A DNA stretch of 42,364 nucleotides from Bacillota bacterium (GCA_023453795.1 JAEXSP010000001.1:1-42364); one strand, 5' to 3'. Shown: positions 27,382 to 37,033, numbered from the stretch's first letter. The notes: generated by a model from the letters alone, not told the origin. Numbers and translations are program-made.

Positions 27382-28080
27382 TCAGAAGAGGGGAAGGGTT
27401 TTTCTCTGTATTTCTGCCCATGAGCCTCTTAATGTTTCAGACTCCAATCCATTTTTCAATGCATCCAGAAATTGTGCACGCGGTATATTTACTGCTCCGA
27501 GAGACTCTAAATGTTTTGAATAGACCTGGCAGTCAACCATTTGAAATCCGATGCCGTATAATACCGAGCATAACTTGATCAATGCAAATTTTGAAGCATT
27601 GTCCATTGTTGAAAACATAGACTCTCCGAAAAACATATTTCCTAAAGAAACACCGTAAAGCCCGCCCACAAGCTGTCCTTCGTACCAGGTCTCAACTGAA
27701 TGGGCATATCCCAGGCTGTGAAGCTTACAATAGCCTTCAATCATATCATTATTTATCCAGGTGTCCCCGGTGCGCAAATTTCCGCATTTTGTCATGACTT
27801 CTCTAAAACATGTGTCAAAAGTAATATCGAAAATATTTTTTCTTATAAGCTTTTTCATTGATTTTGAAATCCGGACTTCTTTTGGGTATAGTATGAAACG
27901 GGGATTAGGGGACCACCACAAAATGGGATATTCCTCTGAATACCAGGGAAAGATTCCATTAGAATACGCTAAAAGGAGTCTTTCCGCAGATAGGTCGCCA
28001 CCTATTGCTAACAGCCCGTCTTCGTTGGAAAGACTGGGATCGGGAAATATCAATGTACTATTTAACCTATAAACAGCCAT
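27382..28080 (-). CDS. aat: Leucyl/phenylalanyl-tRNA-protein transferase
   Basis: 232 residues from ATG 28080, chosen because GAGGAG at the end of clpA lies about ten bases upstream; a GTG at 28092 overlaps the clpA stop. The family core is clear: 'FPDPSLSNEDGLLAIGGDLSAERLLLAY', 'GIFPWYSEEYPILWWSPNPR' and 'GGLYGVSLGNMFFGESMFS'. The enzyme transfers Leu or Phe from aminoacyl-tRNA to the N-terminus of proteins starting with Lys or Arg, creating N-degrons read by ClpS. It is the last gene of the clpS-clpA-aat operon, so the degron writer and reader are co-expressed. Confidence 0.95.
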   Translation of the reverse strand: MAVYRLNSTLIFPDPSLSNEDGLLAIGGDLSAERLLLAYSNGIFPWYSEEYPILWWSPNPRFILYPKEVRISKSMKKLIRKNIFDITFDTCFREVMTKCGNLRTGDTWINNDMIEGYCKLHSLGYAHSVETWYEGQLVGGLYGVSLGNMFFGESMFSTMDNASKFALIKLCSVLYGIGFQMVDCQVYSKHLESLGAVNIPRAQFLDALKNGLESETLRGSWAEIQRKTLPLF

Positions 28081-28088
28081 TTTAAATG

Positions 28089-30353
28089 TCACTCCTCTTT
28101 CGTGATGACAACCTCGTCCCCTTTAACATCTATAAAAGCAATGCCGCCGTTAGCCAGTGCTCCAAAAAGCACTTCATCTACAAAGTACGTCTTTATTTTA
28201 TCCTGTACCGTTCGAAGAATCTCCCTTGCACCGAAAGTAGAGGAGAGACCTTTTTCAGCCAGCCAGCTGTAACATGCTTCACTTACCTTAAGCTTTATAT
28301 TTTTAGGTTCAAGTATTTTCTCAAATTTACTGATTGCCTTTTTAGCTATAGAGACAGCCATGTCAAAATCAATATGGCGGAAGACAACAATCTCATCAAG
28401 CCTGTTTCTGAATTCAGGAGAAAAAATCCTTTCAACTTCCTTATTGATTGCACCCTGATCGATTATCTTTTTGTCAAAGCCTATTACAGTCCTGCCAATC
28501 TCACGGGCTCCGGCGTTGGAAGTCATAATCAGGATCACATTCCTGAAGTCAGCCTTTTTGCCGTTGTTATCCGTTAATGTTGCATAATCCATTACTTGCA
28601 GGAGTATATTGAAAACGTCAGGGTGGGCTTTTTCTATCTCATCCAGCAGCAGGACGCAATAAGGAGTTTTGCGTATGGAATCAGTCAGCAGGCCGCCTTC
28701 TTCATAGCCGACATAACCCGGGGGTGCACCGATGAGTCTTGCCACTGTATGCTTCTCCTGGTATTCGCTCATATCAAATCGAATCAAGGGGATAGAAAGC
28801 AAAGTGGATAACTGCCTTGAAAGCTCTGTCTTACCTACACCTGTAGGGCCCACAAAAAGCAGCGATGCGACAGGCTTTTCACCTTCGTTGAAACCGGCTC
28901 TGGAACGCTTGATTGCTTTAACTACGGTATTAACAGCCTCGTCCTGCCCGAAGATCTCGTTCCTGAGTAGGTTTGCCAGATCTTTCAGGTGAAAAGTTTC
29001 ACTCTGTGAGACACTCTGCTCGGGAATCTTTGCTATTATGGAGACTGTCTGCTCAATATCTTTTGCCGAAATTTCAATATTTTCATCATAATCAACGGCA
29101 TTCAGCCTCACATATGCTCCTGTTTCGTCAATTACGTCTATAGCTTTATCGGGAAGATGCCTGTCATTTATATACTTTGCGGATAACTCTGCTGCCAGGC
29201 ATAGGGCTTCATCTGTAAAGGTGACATTATGGAATTCCTCATACCTTGTTTTCAAACCCTTAAGAATGGTAACTGTTTCCTCAATGGTTGGTTCATTTAT
29301 TTCGATTTTTTGAAACCTGCGGGATAAAGCCCTGTCTTTGTCAAAATACTTCTTATACTCCTCAAAGGTGGTTGAACCTATAAAGCGGAGCTTCCCGGAA
29401 GAAAGAAAAGGCTTGAGGATATTGGAGGCATCCATCGAACCACCTGAAATTGCTCCGGCACCAACGACATTATGAATTTCATCTATATATACAATGCTGT
29501 TTCCCTGTTTTTCAATTTCATTCAGTACCTTCTTTATTCTTTCTTCAAAGTCTCCTCTGTATTTCGTTCCCGCAAGCAGTGCGCCCATGTCGATAGAGTA
29601 GATTCTGCTGTCCGATAAGGTCCTTGGAGACTTTCCTTCGGAGATTAAGCGGGCAAGGCCTTCGGTAATTGCAGTTTTACCGACACCCGGGTCCCCGACA
29701 TGAACCGGATTGTTTTTGGTCCTTCTGGAGAGAACCTGGATGGTCCTGCGTATAATATCTTCTCTGCCGATTAAAGGGTCAGTCATGCCGCCGGCAGCCT
29801 TTTCAACCAGTTCCACGGTGTATTGCTCAAGAAATTTTTTCTTTTTAGACGGATGAACTTCATTTTCTTCAGGTGCATCACCCTGCGCTGACAACACATC
29901 TTCATCTTCTTCATCCTGAGTGCTTAATTTTGGACCGTGTGAAATATACTGCAGAATAGAAAGTCTGCTGACCCCGTTTTTTATCAAATAATAAGCGGCA
30001 AAGGATTCATTCTCTTCCAGCATTGAGGCATAGATATCGCCGATCTGTATAGTGTCTCTGCCCGATGAAAAGACATGTGAAGCAGAATTCTGCATAATAT
30101 TGCCTATGCCTAATGATGCAATGGGTTCTTCACTTTCAACTACCGGAATGTTTTCTGAAAAATATGTAAGTAAATCCTTTTTGAGAGCTTCAATGTCACC
30201 GTCACAATTAATAATAATTTCTTTGCCCTCATCAAAAAATAGGGATGAGTATAGTATATGTTCAGGAGTAAAATACTCATGCTTTTGATTCTTTGCTTCA
30301 TTAAAAGCTGCTATAAATATTTTGTCTGTGATCCGATCCAGCTTAATGTCCAT
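28089..30353 (-). CDS. clpA: ClpA, AAA+ unfoldase of ClpAP
   Basis: 754 residues. An N-terminal Clp repeat domain (about 1-140) contains 'FTPEHILYSSLF', followed by an acidic linker. AAA-1 has Walker A 'GDPGVGKTAITEG' and Walker B 'VYIDEIHNVVGAG'. AAA-2 has 'GPTGVGKTELSRQLS' and 'LLLDEIEKAHPDV'. There is no long middle domain between the AAA modules as in ClpB, and the chain is shorter than ClpC, so ClpA is the best call. It unfolds ClpS-delivered substrates into ClpP, whose gene is not here. Its ATG overlaps the clpS stop (TAATG). Confidence 0.95.
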   Translation of the reverse strand: MDIKLDRITDKIFIAAFNEAKNQKHEYFTPEHILYSSLFFDEGKEIIINCDGDIEALKKDLLTYFSENIPVVESEEPIASLGIGNIMQNSASHVFSSGRDTIQIGDIYASMLEENESFAAYYLIKNGVSRLSILQYISHGPKLSTQDEEDEDVLSAQGDAPEENEVHPSKKKKFLEQYTVELVEKAAGGMTDPLIGREDIIRRTIQVLSRRTKNNPVHVGDPGVGKTAITEGLARLISEGKSPRTLSDSRIYSIDMGALLAGTKYRGDFEERIKKVLNEIEKQGNSIVYIDEIHNVVGAGAISGGSMDASNILKPFLSSGKLRFIGSTTFEEYKKYFDKDRALSRRFQKIEINEPTIEETVTILKGLKTRYEEFHNVTFTDEALCLAAELSAKYINDRHLPDKAIDVIDETGAYVRLNAVDYDENIEISAKDIEQTVSIIAKIPEQSVSQSETFHLKDLANLLRNEIFGQDEAVNTVVKAIKRSRAGFNEGEKPVASLLFVGPTGVGKTELSRQLSTLLSIPLIRFDMSEYQEKHTVARLIGAPPGYVGYEEGGLLTDSIRKTPYCVLLLDEIEKAHPDVFNILLQVMDYATLTDNNGKKADFRNVILIMTSNAGAREIGRTVIGFDKKIIDQGAINKEVERIFSPEFRNRLDEIVVFRHIDFDMAVSIAKKAISKFEKILEPKNIKLKVSEACYSWLAEKGLSSTFGAREILRTVQDKIKTYFVDEVLFGALANGGIAFIDVKGDEVVITKEE

Positions 30354-30652
30354 TATTCTTCCTCCATGATAGCTTTCAAAGGAAATTCACTTGCCTTGGC
30401 AGCCTCTTCAACCTGAATCACCTTTGTAAGGGCTATGTCGTAGGTATATATACCGACAATACCTTTACCTTTTTCGTGTACATCCAGCATTATTTTTGTG
30501 GCTTCAGCAGCACTCTTATGGAATATCCCCATGAGAATTTCTATAACAAATTCCATTGTAGTGTAGTCATCATTCAATAAAATAATACGATATAATTTAG
30601 GGCGCCTGACGTCTACCTTAATTTCTTCATTGGTCTCTGTCATTCTTGACAT
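30353..30652 (-). CDS. clpS: ClpS, N-degron adaptor
   Basis: 99 residues from ATG 30652, with AGGGAG seven bases upstream. The fold signature 'YRIILLNDDYTTMEFVIEIL' supplies the Asn-Asp-Asp residues that clamp the substrate N-terminus; His in 'VHEKGKG' and Met near 'M.FV' line the hydrophobic pocket. ClpS binds the ClpA N-domain and hands over proteins with N-terminal Leu, Phe, Tyr or Trp. The gene begins the clpS-clpA-aat operon and overlaps clpA by one base. Confidence 0.96.
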   Translation of the reverse strand: MSRMTETNEEIKVDVRRPKLYRIILLNDDYTTMEFVIEILMGIFHKSAAEATKIMLDVHEKGKGIVGIYTYDIALTKVIQVEEAAKASEFPLKAIMEEE

Positions 30653-30686
30653 GTTTTTTCTCCCTGCAAACTCTTATTTACGTAGA

Positions 30687-30715
30687 ATTATAGCATAGTG
30701 AAGCAAAGGCGGCAA
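30687..30715 (-). promoter_or_regulatory. Promoter of the clpS-clpA-aat operon
   Basis: On the minus strand TTGCCG (plus 30710-30715), a 17-base spacer and TATAAT (plus 30687-30692) lie 35 bases before the clpS start. Confidence 0.65.
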
Positions 30716-30843
30716 CACAGCAGCTAAAGGGAAATAGACAGAAATAAGGAAATATTAATAAGAGCAGGTATAGAAAAAAATAGCTCCCGAGCAAATATTA
30801 ACAGGAACCATTTTATCCTTTCACTGCTATAAATTAAGTTTTT

Positions 30844-31977
30844 CTAATCCGCTGAAAGCCTCAAGCGGTTCTCCAGATATCCATAAATATCTGTAAGTAC
30901 CTTTTTCTCATGCTCTTTTTCACTAACGATTGTATTTATAGCCTTGGTTATGAAAGCTTTATTTTTCAGAGGCCCATAGAGAGTTCGCCGCTCATTATCA
31001 AGAAATGCATGTCTTTTATATGCTGCAGCCAGTACTTTAAACTTTTTGGCAATGGATGCATATTCGGCAATTTTTTCATTTAGTATAGATTCACATTGAA
31101 ACTTCGATGCACAATAACATAATTTTTTATGAAGCATTTCCTTATGTTCTGTAAGAATGTGTATTGCACGATAATCAATTAAATGTTTTCCTTCCAGCAA
31201 AGAAATAAGACGCCTGACAACATCGTCATGGGTGTTAATGCCATAAGTCGCATTGTCTCCCCTTTCAACCTTTATATCAGATCTTAGTTGAGAGGAATCC
31301 CCAATGGAGAGTATATAGTCATTAAGACTTTTAATAAATTTTTTTTGGTCAAACTTGTATTCCTTATCGGGATTTTTTATTTTAAGAGATACTGCAGTAT
31401 ACTTTTTTACCCATATCGGAAAGCTGTTTTCACCGATTTTTTCGGCTAACTTTGAGTATGCAAGCCTTACATCTTCATACGACTGTATTAGATAACCAAA
31501 TTCTAGATTTTTCATAAAACCTATGCTCATCAATACCTCTTCCTCGTCATCATATCCGTAAAAGAAGGTCTGCAGCGGATGGTGATAATATGTGAAGCCC
31601 CTTCTTCCGGGAAGGCAGAATTCATCAAGAAACAACATGACACTAAAGCCGTTGCCTATTTTTTCCTTAATAAATGAAATAATATCAGGGTTGTCCTTTA
31701 TGTCGTCGTAATCAAAACTAATTGATTCAAGAACTTCATCTGTATGATCGGTTTCCTCCAGATAATCAATCCACAGGTATTCATCATCAGGACCGGAATT
31801 CATACTATAGAGCTGTGTGTAATGGCTGTAAAACCATGGTACCTTCCCGGGATTGCTGAGAATCACGCATAAAGGCAAACTGTAGTTCAGATAGGTTGTA
31901 AGTTCCTTTTGAAGCTTGGCTTCTGCCATTATTGCATGTGAACAGGTCTGTCCATGACAATGATTTAATTCTTCCAT
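30844..31977 (-). CDS. Unknown protein, possible BtrH-N-like fold
   Basis: 377 residues from ATG 31977. The first ~180 residues recall the cysteine-peptidase-like domain of the BtrH N-terminal family: a Cys/His-rich start ('HCHGQTCSHA'), 'SFIKEKIGNGFSVMLFLDEFCLPGRRGF' and 'YYHHPLQTFFYGYDDEEEVLMSIGF', where an expected His and Tyr-Gly-Tyr-Asp-Asp follow in order. Such proteins occur in peptide and aminoglycoside biosynthesis clusters as acyl- or peptidyl-transferring helpers. The C-terminal half is helical and charged. No biosynthetic neighbours are visible here, so the resemblance is tentative and the role unknown. Confidence 0.5.
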   Translation of the reverse strand: MEELNHCHGQTCSHAIMAEAKLQKELTTYLNYSLPLCVILSNPGKVPWFYSHYTQLYSMNSGPDDEYLWIDYLEETDHTDEVLESISFDYDDIKDNPDIISFIKEKIGNGFSVMLFLDEFCLPGRRGFTYYHHPLQTFFYGYDDEEEVLMSIGFMKNLEFGYLIQSYEDVRLAYSKLAEKIGENSFPIWVKKYTAVSLKIKNPDKEYKFDQKKFIKSLNDYILSIGDSSQLRSDIKVERGDNATYGINTHDDVVRRLISLLEGKHLIDYRAIHILTEHKEMLHKKLCYCASKFQCESILNEKIAEYASIAKKFKVLAAAYKRHAFLDNERRTLYGPLKNKAFITKAINTIVSEKEHEKKVLTDIYGYLENRLRLSAD

Positions 31978-32281
31978 ATTTAAGCCTCCATATTTACTAT
32001 TATCTTAAGAAAGAGAATAGCGCTATATATTGTAAGTATTATACAATATTTTTAAGATACTAAACCAGGATTTACAATATGTATTAATTATGTATAAAAT
32101 GCGGCAATATTCGACACGAAAAAGTTTAATCAAAATGCTTCGATTAGGTTACATTTGCTTTACTGAATTATTACATTTCAAAAAGTGACAGGTAAACTTA
32201 ATGTTCTTGTAGAATTAATATATAAATTACAGCTTATTGTAAAATTCTCTTATAAATCATTTCTTGTGAGGAGTCAACCCT
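31978..32281. other. Divergent intergenic region
   Basis: About 300 bases between the BtrH-N-like gene (minus) and the GHL10-amidase gene (plus). It is AT-rich and holds a small inverted repeat ATTGTA-N7-TACAAT near 32019-32037. I found no convincing paired promoter boxes and no riboswitch-like structure. Confidence 0.5.
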
Positions 32282-35167
32282 ATGAAAAGAATCTTTAAAA
32301 TCATTGCAGCACTTATTGTTATTACCTTGCTTTTACCTGCTTTTACGACCTTCCGGGACGGCAGCCCAAGCAAGAAGACGGAAATGAGAGGACTTTGGGT
32401 AGCGTCTGTTTTAAACATCGACTATCCATCGAAACCGACAACAAACTCTGAAACATTAAAAAGCGAGGCTCTGAAAGTACTGGATAACGCCAGAAACACA
32501 GGCTTTAATGCAGTGTTTCTGCAGGTGAGGCCCTCTGCTGACGCTTTTTACAAATCGCAATATTTTCCTTGGTCGAGGTATTTGACAGGAAGCCAGGGAC
32601 AAGCACCGGATAATGGCTTCGACCCTCTAGCCTTTTGGGTGGATGAGGCTCACAAAAGAGGACTGCAGCTTCATGCATGGATCAATCCCTACAGGATTAC
32701 CAAAAACCCTTCAGACGCATTGTCCTTGACGCCAACGCATCCTGCCAGACTGAACCCGGAATGGACAGTCAAGTATTCTGACGGTAATCTGTATTTCAAT
32801 CCGGGAATACCGGAGGTAAGAAACCTTATCATAAACAGTATTCTTGAAATAGTTAAAAACTACGCTGTTGACGGCATACACATGGATGACTATTTTTATC
32901 CGGGAAATAACTTCAATGATAAAAATGCATTTACACAATACGGTAAGAACTTCAAAAGTATAGATGACTGGCGCAGAGCGAATGTAAATGAACTTGTCGG
33001 CAATATTTCCAAAGCCGTAAATACTGCATCGGAAAAAGTAACCTTTGGAATCAGTCCCTTCGGAATTTGGGCCAATAAATACAAAAATTCATTGGGAAGT
33101 GATACAAGGGGAGGAGAGTCCTATTATGACCATTATGCCGATACACGAAAGTGGGTCAAGGAGGGAATGATCGATTATATTGCCCCGCAGCTTTATTGGT
33201 ACATTGGCTTTTCTGCAGCAGATTACAGCAAGCTGCTTTCATGGTGGGCGGATACCGTCAGAGGAACAGGAGTTGACCTGTACATTGGTCAAGCTGGCTA
33301 TCTTTCAGGGAACACCAACCCTACAAGTGCATGGTACGGAATATCGGAAATTGTTAAGCAAATGCAGCTCAATTCAAATACACCCGAGGTAAAGGGAAGC
33401 ATCTTCTTTAGCTATAAATCAACATATTCCAAGCCAGCAGTAACCTCAGCGATTAAAGCGTTGTATGCTCAACGGGATGGAGCTTCAATAAAGAATCCCG
33501 TGACAATTTCAAGACCTTCCGAAAATATAAAAACAAGCTATAAGACTTTTTACCTGAATGGAGAGTCTGATCCGGGCAAACCTTTGTACTTGAATGGGAA
33601 AGAAATTACAGGACGCTCTGCAAAAGGTTACTACGGAGAGCTTGTACAGCTGCAGGAGGGAGCAAACTTTTTTACTGTTTCACAGGAGGGTTCGTTTTCG
33701 TCAAGGGCAATCTACCGGTATCCTGCCCAGGCTCCGGCCCAAATGAGTTCGGCAGCAATTCCTGTTTCTTCAACATTTCCGCAATCACAGGAATATCGGA
33801 CGTCCGGCGAAAAAATAACATTGTCGTGCCAGGCTCCGATCGGTTCAAGCGTAAGTGTTAAAATCGGCGGAAAGACTTTTACCATGAAACCATCAAGTAA
33901 TGCTTCCTATGGATCAGGCATTTATCCGACAACCTTTACGTTGACTTATATTATACCTTCCTTTACAACCTATCCCAGAAATATTGATCTCGGAAAACCT
34001 GTCTACAGTATGACTTATAAAGGCCGAAAAGTATCTGTGACAGCACCGGGGGCTATAGGAGTAATCATAAAGAACTCACCCTTCTATGCCCAAGTGAACA
34101 AAAAAGTTATAGATACCTACGCAGAACCGGTTTCAGGAAACGGAGCTGCCTTTGAACTATATCAGGGGATGACGGATTATATAACGGGGATGACAGGAAG
34201 CTACATTCGACTTTCGTCCGGCCAATGGGTAAAAAACTATGATGTAAAGACATATACCTCAAAATATCAATTCAAACCATCCATTGGAAAGGTAAGCTAT
34301 ACCGCGGGAGCTAAATGGGATTCCTTCATACTCAGCATGTCAAATTCACCTGTTGCGACTGCTTCCTTTGATGGAACAGCTTTAAAGCTTGAAGTTTCAA
34401 ATGTAACCAATGCTCCGCTGCCAACTTCTCTGCCATATGGTTCTCCGTTTTCAGGAGTTTCAAAAACGAAGAAAGGAAGTTCAGTTGAGTATGTGTTTAA
34501 ACTGAAAAATAATTCAGACATAGAGGGCTATTATATCCAGAAAACTTCATCAGGTATTACCTTATACATTAAAAAGCCTATTGGCGCCGCTTCTTCCAAT
34601 AAGCCTCTTACAGGAATAACAATCATGGTCGATCCCGGTCATGGGGGCAGCGAGACAGGTGCAATCGGTCCGCTTGGACTCCGGTACTGCGAAAAAGATA
34701 TTAACCTGAAAACTGCATTAAAGCTGAGAACTGAATTGGAGAATAAAGGCGCAAAAGTGCTCATGACCAGAACAACCGACAATACTGTTTCACTTGCAGG
34801 CAGGTTGGGAGCATCAAGGGATGCAAGACCTGATATGTTTATAAGTATTCATGCAAACAGCATGGAGGACAATGTCGATATTTCAAAAATCAGCGGATTT
34901 TCTTTATACTACCGGGAAGCCCTTGCAAAGACTCTTGCAGATACACTGTACAACAATGAAATTGAAAGTTTGAACCGCAAGGCGATGGGTGTCCGCAGAG
35001 CGAATTACTATGTAACAAGAGGAACCTGGACTCCTTCAATACTGGTTGAAACCGGGTTTGTTCCCAATCCGGACGAATTTGAATGGCTTACAGATGAAAA
35101 CAGCCAGACTGTGCTTGCTAAAAGTTTGGCAGATGGAGTAGTGAAGTATTTTAGCCGACCAAATTAG
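32282..35167 (+). CDS. Secreted GHL10 (DUF187) glycoside hydrolase-like / N-acetylmuramoyl-L-alanine amidase fusion
   Basis: 961 residues from ATG 32282, with GAGGAG nine bases upstream. A signal peptide covers about 1-24. Residues ~35-400 fit glycosyl hydrolase-like family 10: 'EMRGLWVASVLNIDYPS', 'FNAVFLQVRPSADAFY', 'GLQLHAWINPYRI' and 'DGIHMDDYFYP'. A central region (about 400-760) is strand-rich, with AMIN-like or SH3-like segments. From about residue 780 an Amidase_3 domain begins with 'IMVDPGHGGSETGA' (zinc His), then 'FISIHANS' and 'SILVETGFVPNPDE' (catalytic Glu). The amidase cleaves stem peptides from MurNAc; the GHL10 part may attack glycan strands. Likely a cell-wall remodelling enzyme. 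Confidence 0.9.
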   Translation: MKRIFKIIAALIVITLLLPAFTTFRDGSPSKKTEMRGLWVASVLNIDYPSKPTTNSETLKSEALKVLDNARNTGFNAVFLQVRPSADAFYKSQYFPWSRYLTGSQGQAPDNGFDPLAFWVDEAHKRGLQLHAWINPYRITKNPSDALSLTPTHPARLNPEWTVKYSDGNLYFNPGIPEVRNLIINSILEIVKNYAVDGIHMDDYFYPGNNFNDKNAFTQYGKNFKSIDDWRRANVNELVGNISKAVNTASEKVTFGISPFGIWANKYKNSLGSDTRGGESYYDHYADTRKWVKEGMIDYIAPQLYWYIGFSAADYSKLLSWWADTVRGTGVDLYIGQAGYLSGNTNPTSAWYGISEIVKQMQLNSNTPEVKGSIFFSYKSTYSKPAVTSAIKALYAQRDGASIKNPVTISRPSENIKTSYKTFYLNGESDPGKPLYLNGKEITGRSAKGYYGELVQLQEGANFFTVSQEGSFSSRAIYRYPAQAPAQMSSAAIPVSSTFPQSQEYRTSGEKITLSCQAPIGSSVSVKIGGKTFTMKPSSNASYGSGIYPTTFTLTYIIPSFTTYPRNIDLGKPVYSMTYKGRKVSVTAPGAIGVIIKNSPFYAQVNKKVIDTYAEPVSGNGAAFELYQGMTDYITGMTGSYIRLSSGQWVKNYDVKTYTSKYQFKPSIGKVSYTAGAKWDSFILSMSNSPVATASFDGTALKLEVSNVTNAPLPTSLPYGSPFSGVSKTKKGSSVEYVFKLKNNSDIEGYYIQKTSSGITLYIKKPIGAASSNKPLTGITIMVDPGHGGSETGAIGPLGLRYCEKDINLKTALKLRTELENKGAKVLMTRTTDNTVSLAGRLGASRDARPDMFISIHANSMEDNVDISKISGFSLYYREALAKTLADTLYNNEIESLNRKAMGVRRANYYVTRGTWTPSILVETGFVPNPDEFEWLTDENSQTVLAKSLADGVVKYFSRPN

Positions 35168-35286
35168 TAATAGCCAAGTGTGCAATATGGCAATTAATTT
35201 GAACGGCAGACTGTAGGATTAATTAAGTAGTTGTAAAGCGTTTCATATTGACTACCGTCCTGACTGTGTGCTAATAAATAATTGTG

Positions 35287-35330
35287 AAAGCACTTACAAG
35301 CCTGAAATATCTGGCTTTTAAGTGCTTTTT
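35287..35330. terminator. Terminator after the GHL10-amidase gene
   Basis: AAAGCACTTA (35287-35296) pairs with TAAGTGCTTT (35319-35328), with an inner AAGCC/GGCTT stem, followed by TT. Usable on both strands between convergent genes. Confidence 0.85.
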
Positions 35331-35382
35331 GCATTGCTGTAACTTGTTATTGTAGGTATACGAAAGATACGTGAGGTATCAG

Positions 35383-35739
35383 TTATTCCATACTATCTGG
35401 GGGGTTAGTCCTTTTATCTTTCAGTCTAAATTCAATTCTCTCTAATATGTAGTAATAATATGGCAATATTAACTCACCAGTCGCTTTTGCATTTTTATAG
35501 TATTCCCGCCATTCCTGCTCTAATAGATGTTCCTCATCTTTTGGTAAACTATGGTGACAATAAAAAGCTATATTGAATATGTTTTCAGCCGCTTCATCGG
35601 TTGCAGCTTCTTTATAAAAACGTACTTTTTTCCTTTTTTCGTTAATCAGCTCTTCCTTTGCAGCAATTTCAGCCATTTCTTTTTCTTCATTTGTCCAATT
35701 AAAGAAGTTTGCAAAATGTGATTTTATTTTATTAATCAT
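35383..35739 (-). CDS. Hypothetical protein downstream of the ShosTA-like pair
   Basis: 118 residues from ATG 35739, with AGGGAG eight bases upstream. The chain is mostly charged helix: an amphipathic Glu/Lys-rich segment (about 14-46), a central 'AFYCHHSLPKDEEHLL' stretch and a tyrosine-rich 'ILPYYYYILERIE' before a basic tail. No membrane segment and no known motif is seen. A terminator-like hairpin separates it from the phosphoribosyltransferase gene, so it may be an independent unit. Family not recognised. Confidence 0.6.
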   Translation of the reverse strand: MINKIKSHFANFFNWTNEEKEMAEIAAKEELINEKRKKVRFYKEAATDEAAENIFNIAFYCHHSLPKDEEHLLEQEWREYYKNAKATGELILPYYYYILERIEFRLKDKRTNPPDSME

Positions 35740-35825
35740 TTTAGGTTCTCCCTGTTAAATTATTAATAGTTATTTCGACATATTTCCTGTAATTCCTTCT
35801 AAATTTTGTTATAGCGAATATTTTT

Positions 35826-35869
35826 CAATGAAAATAAGAATCCTATAAGGGTTTCTTTTTATTTTCATT
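35826..35869 (-). terminator. Terminator of the DprA-PRTase operon
   Basis: On the minus strand a long stem (AATGAAAATA-rich arms at 35860-35869 and 35827-35836, with internal mismatches) overlaps the stop at 35868 and is followed by GAAAAATATTCG. It is A/T-rich, so strength is uncertain. Confidence 0.5.
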
Positions 35870-37022
35870 AAAGCCTAAATATATCATGGAGATTTTCAAC
35901 TTCTTTCCTAGCTTTGTGCTCTCTTGTACCTCCATAAATCTCTTGTTCTGCTTTTAATTCATAAGTGAAATTAGGTGTAAAAACATCTCCAACAATTTTA
36001 TATTCTTGAAATAAGTAAGGGTTATCAAATTTTCCAATAGAAACGCAAATCACTTTTTTAACCTTTTGCTTATACAAAAGGTTTCTGGCTGTCTCAAATG
36101 AATTTCCGTGCGTTAAATAATCGTCAAAAACACATACTGATTTCCCTTCTAATCTGCCACGATAAGCGTCGTTCAACATAACAGTATCTAAGTGCCTTGA
36201 ACAACCTAACTCTCTTCTTTTTTCCCTGCTTAAATAATGACTTTTATTAATGGAAGTGTGTCTGATAAATAAGTTATTTGGGCTTGTTCCATTTTCTATC
36301 GCAGGTGGATTGTGAATACCCATTGTAGTTCTAACTGCTTCCTTAAACCGCATTAAATCATCATTATAAGCTTTACCTGAGGATGGAAATATTGCAAATA
36401 TATCAACATCCCTAAAATCCGGATTGTTAGACATAGAAGCCATAAAATGAGTATACAGTACTTTATAATAATCTTTCTTACCCTCTTTTAATAATCGCTC
36501 AAAGCCAACAACGAGCTCTTTTTCTTTTTCAGGGATATATCCATATTTATAATGGGCTGACATTAGAGAATAAACCATACTCTTATCAGGCAATTCAAGT
36601 GTGTAAAACCAATTATTTTGGTTGTTTAAAACTTCAATTACCTGCTCAAATTGTTCAATACTAATAATTGGATTCCCATATTTCACCACCCTTGGATCAA
36701 TGCTTTCAGCCCAAGTTGGATAATACAGAAGAATTCTAAAATTATTGGAAAGGAAAAAGTCTTGATCTTTATTGCCAATTACTACAAATAAGTTTTGTTT
36801 ATCACTATTAGTTTGAATGACTGTACGTATATGTGTCCTTGTGACATATTTGGCAAAATCAACATCGGTTTCAATCTCTTTTAAAAGTTTCCTATCTTTT
36901 GAAATAAAGCAGATAAGATTTCCTCTTTCGTGCATTCCTTTTAAAGCTTGAACAAATTCTTCTCTATCATCGTAACCCAAATCTAAATATACATCGGTAG
37001 AAATAATTATCGCTTTTTCCAA
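35868..37022 (-). CDS. Phosphoribosyltransferase-domain protein, ShosT-like
   Basis: 384 residues from TTG 37022, with GAGGTGA upstream. The C-terminal half holds a PRPP-binding signature of type I phosphoribosyltransferases, 'VCVFDDYLTHGNSFETA' with Asp300-Asp301. Ahead of it is 'FAIFPSS', the usual strand-loop at the start of the fold. The N-terminal half resembles a degenerate HAD domain ('IIISTDVYLDL', then 'LICFISKDRK'), with the second nucleophile-site Asp not in the usual place. The gene lies 11 bases downstream of a DprA-like gene. This pairing is the composition of the ShosTA toxin-antitoxin/anti-phage family, with the PRTase as toxin; the match rests on architecture and context, not on a search. 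Confidence 0.7.
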   Translation of the reverse strand: MEKAIIISTDVYLDLGYDDREEFVQALKGMHERGNLICFISKDRKLLKEIETDVDFAKYVTRTHIRTVIQTNSDKQNLFVVIGNKDQDFFLSNNFRILLYYPTWAESIDPRVVKYGNPIISIEQFEQVIEVLNNQNNWFYTLELPDKSMVYSLMSAHYKYGYIPEKEKELVVGFERLLKEGKKDYYKVLYTHFMASMSNNPDFRDVDIFAIFPSSGKAYNDDLMRFKEAVRTTMGIHNPPAIENGTSPNNLFIRHTSINKSHYLSREKRRELGCSRHLDTVMLNDAYRGRLEGKSVCVFDDYLTHGNSFETARNLLYKQKVKKVICVSIGKFDNPYLFQEYKIVGDVFTPNFTYELKAEQEIYGGTREHKARKEVENLHDIFRL

Positions 37023-37033
37023 ATAAATTCACC

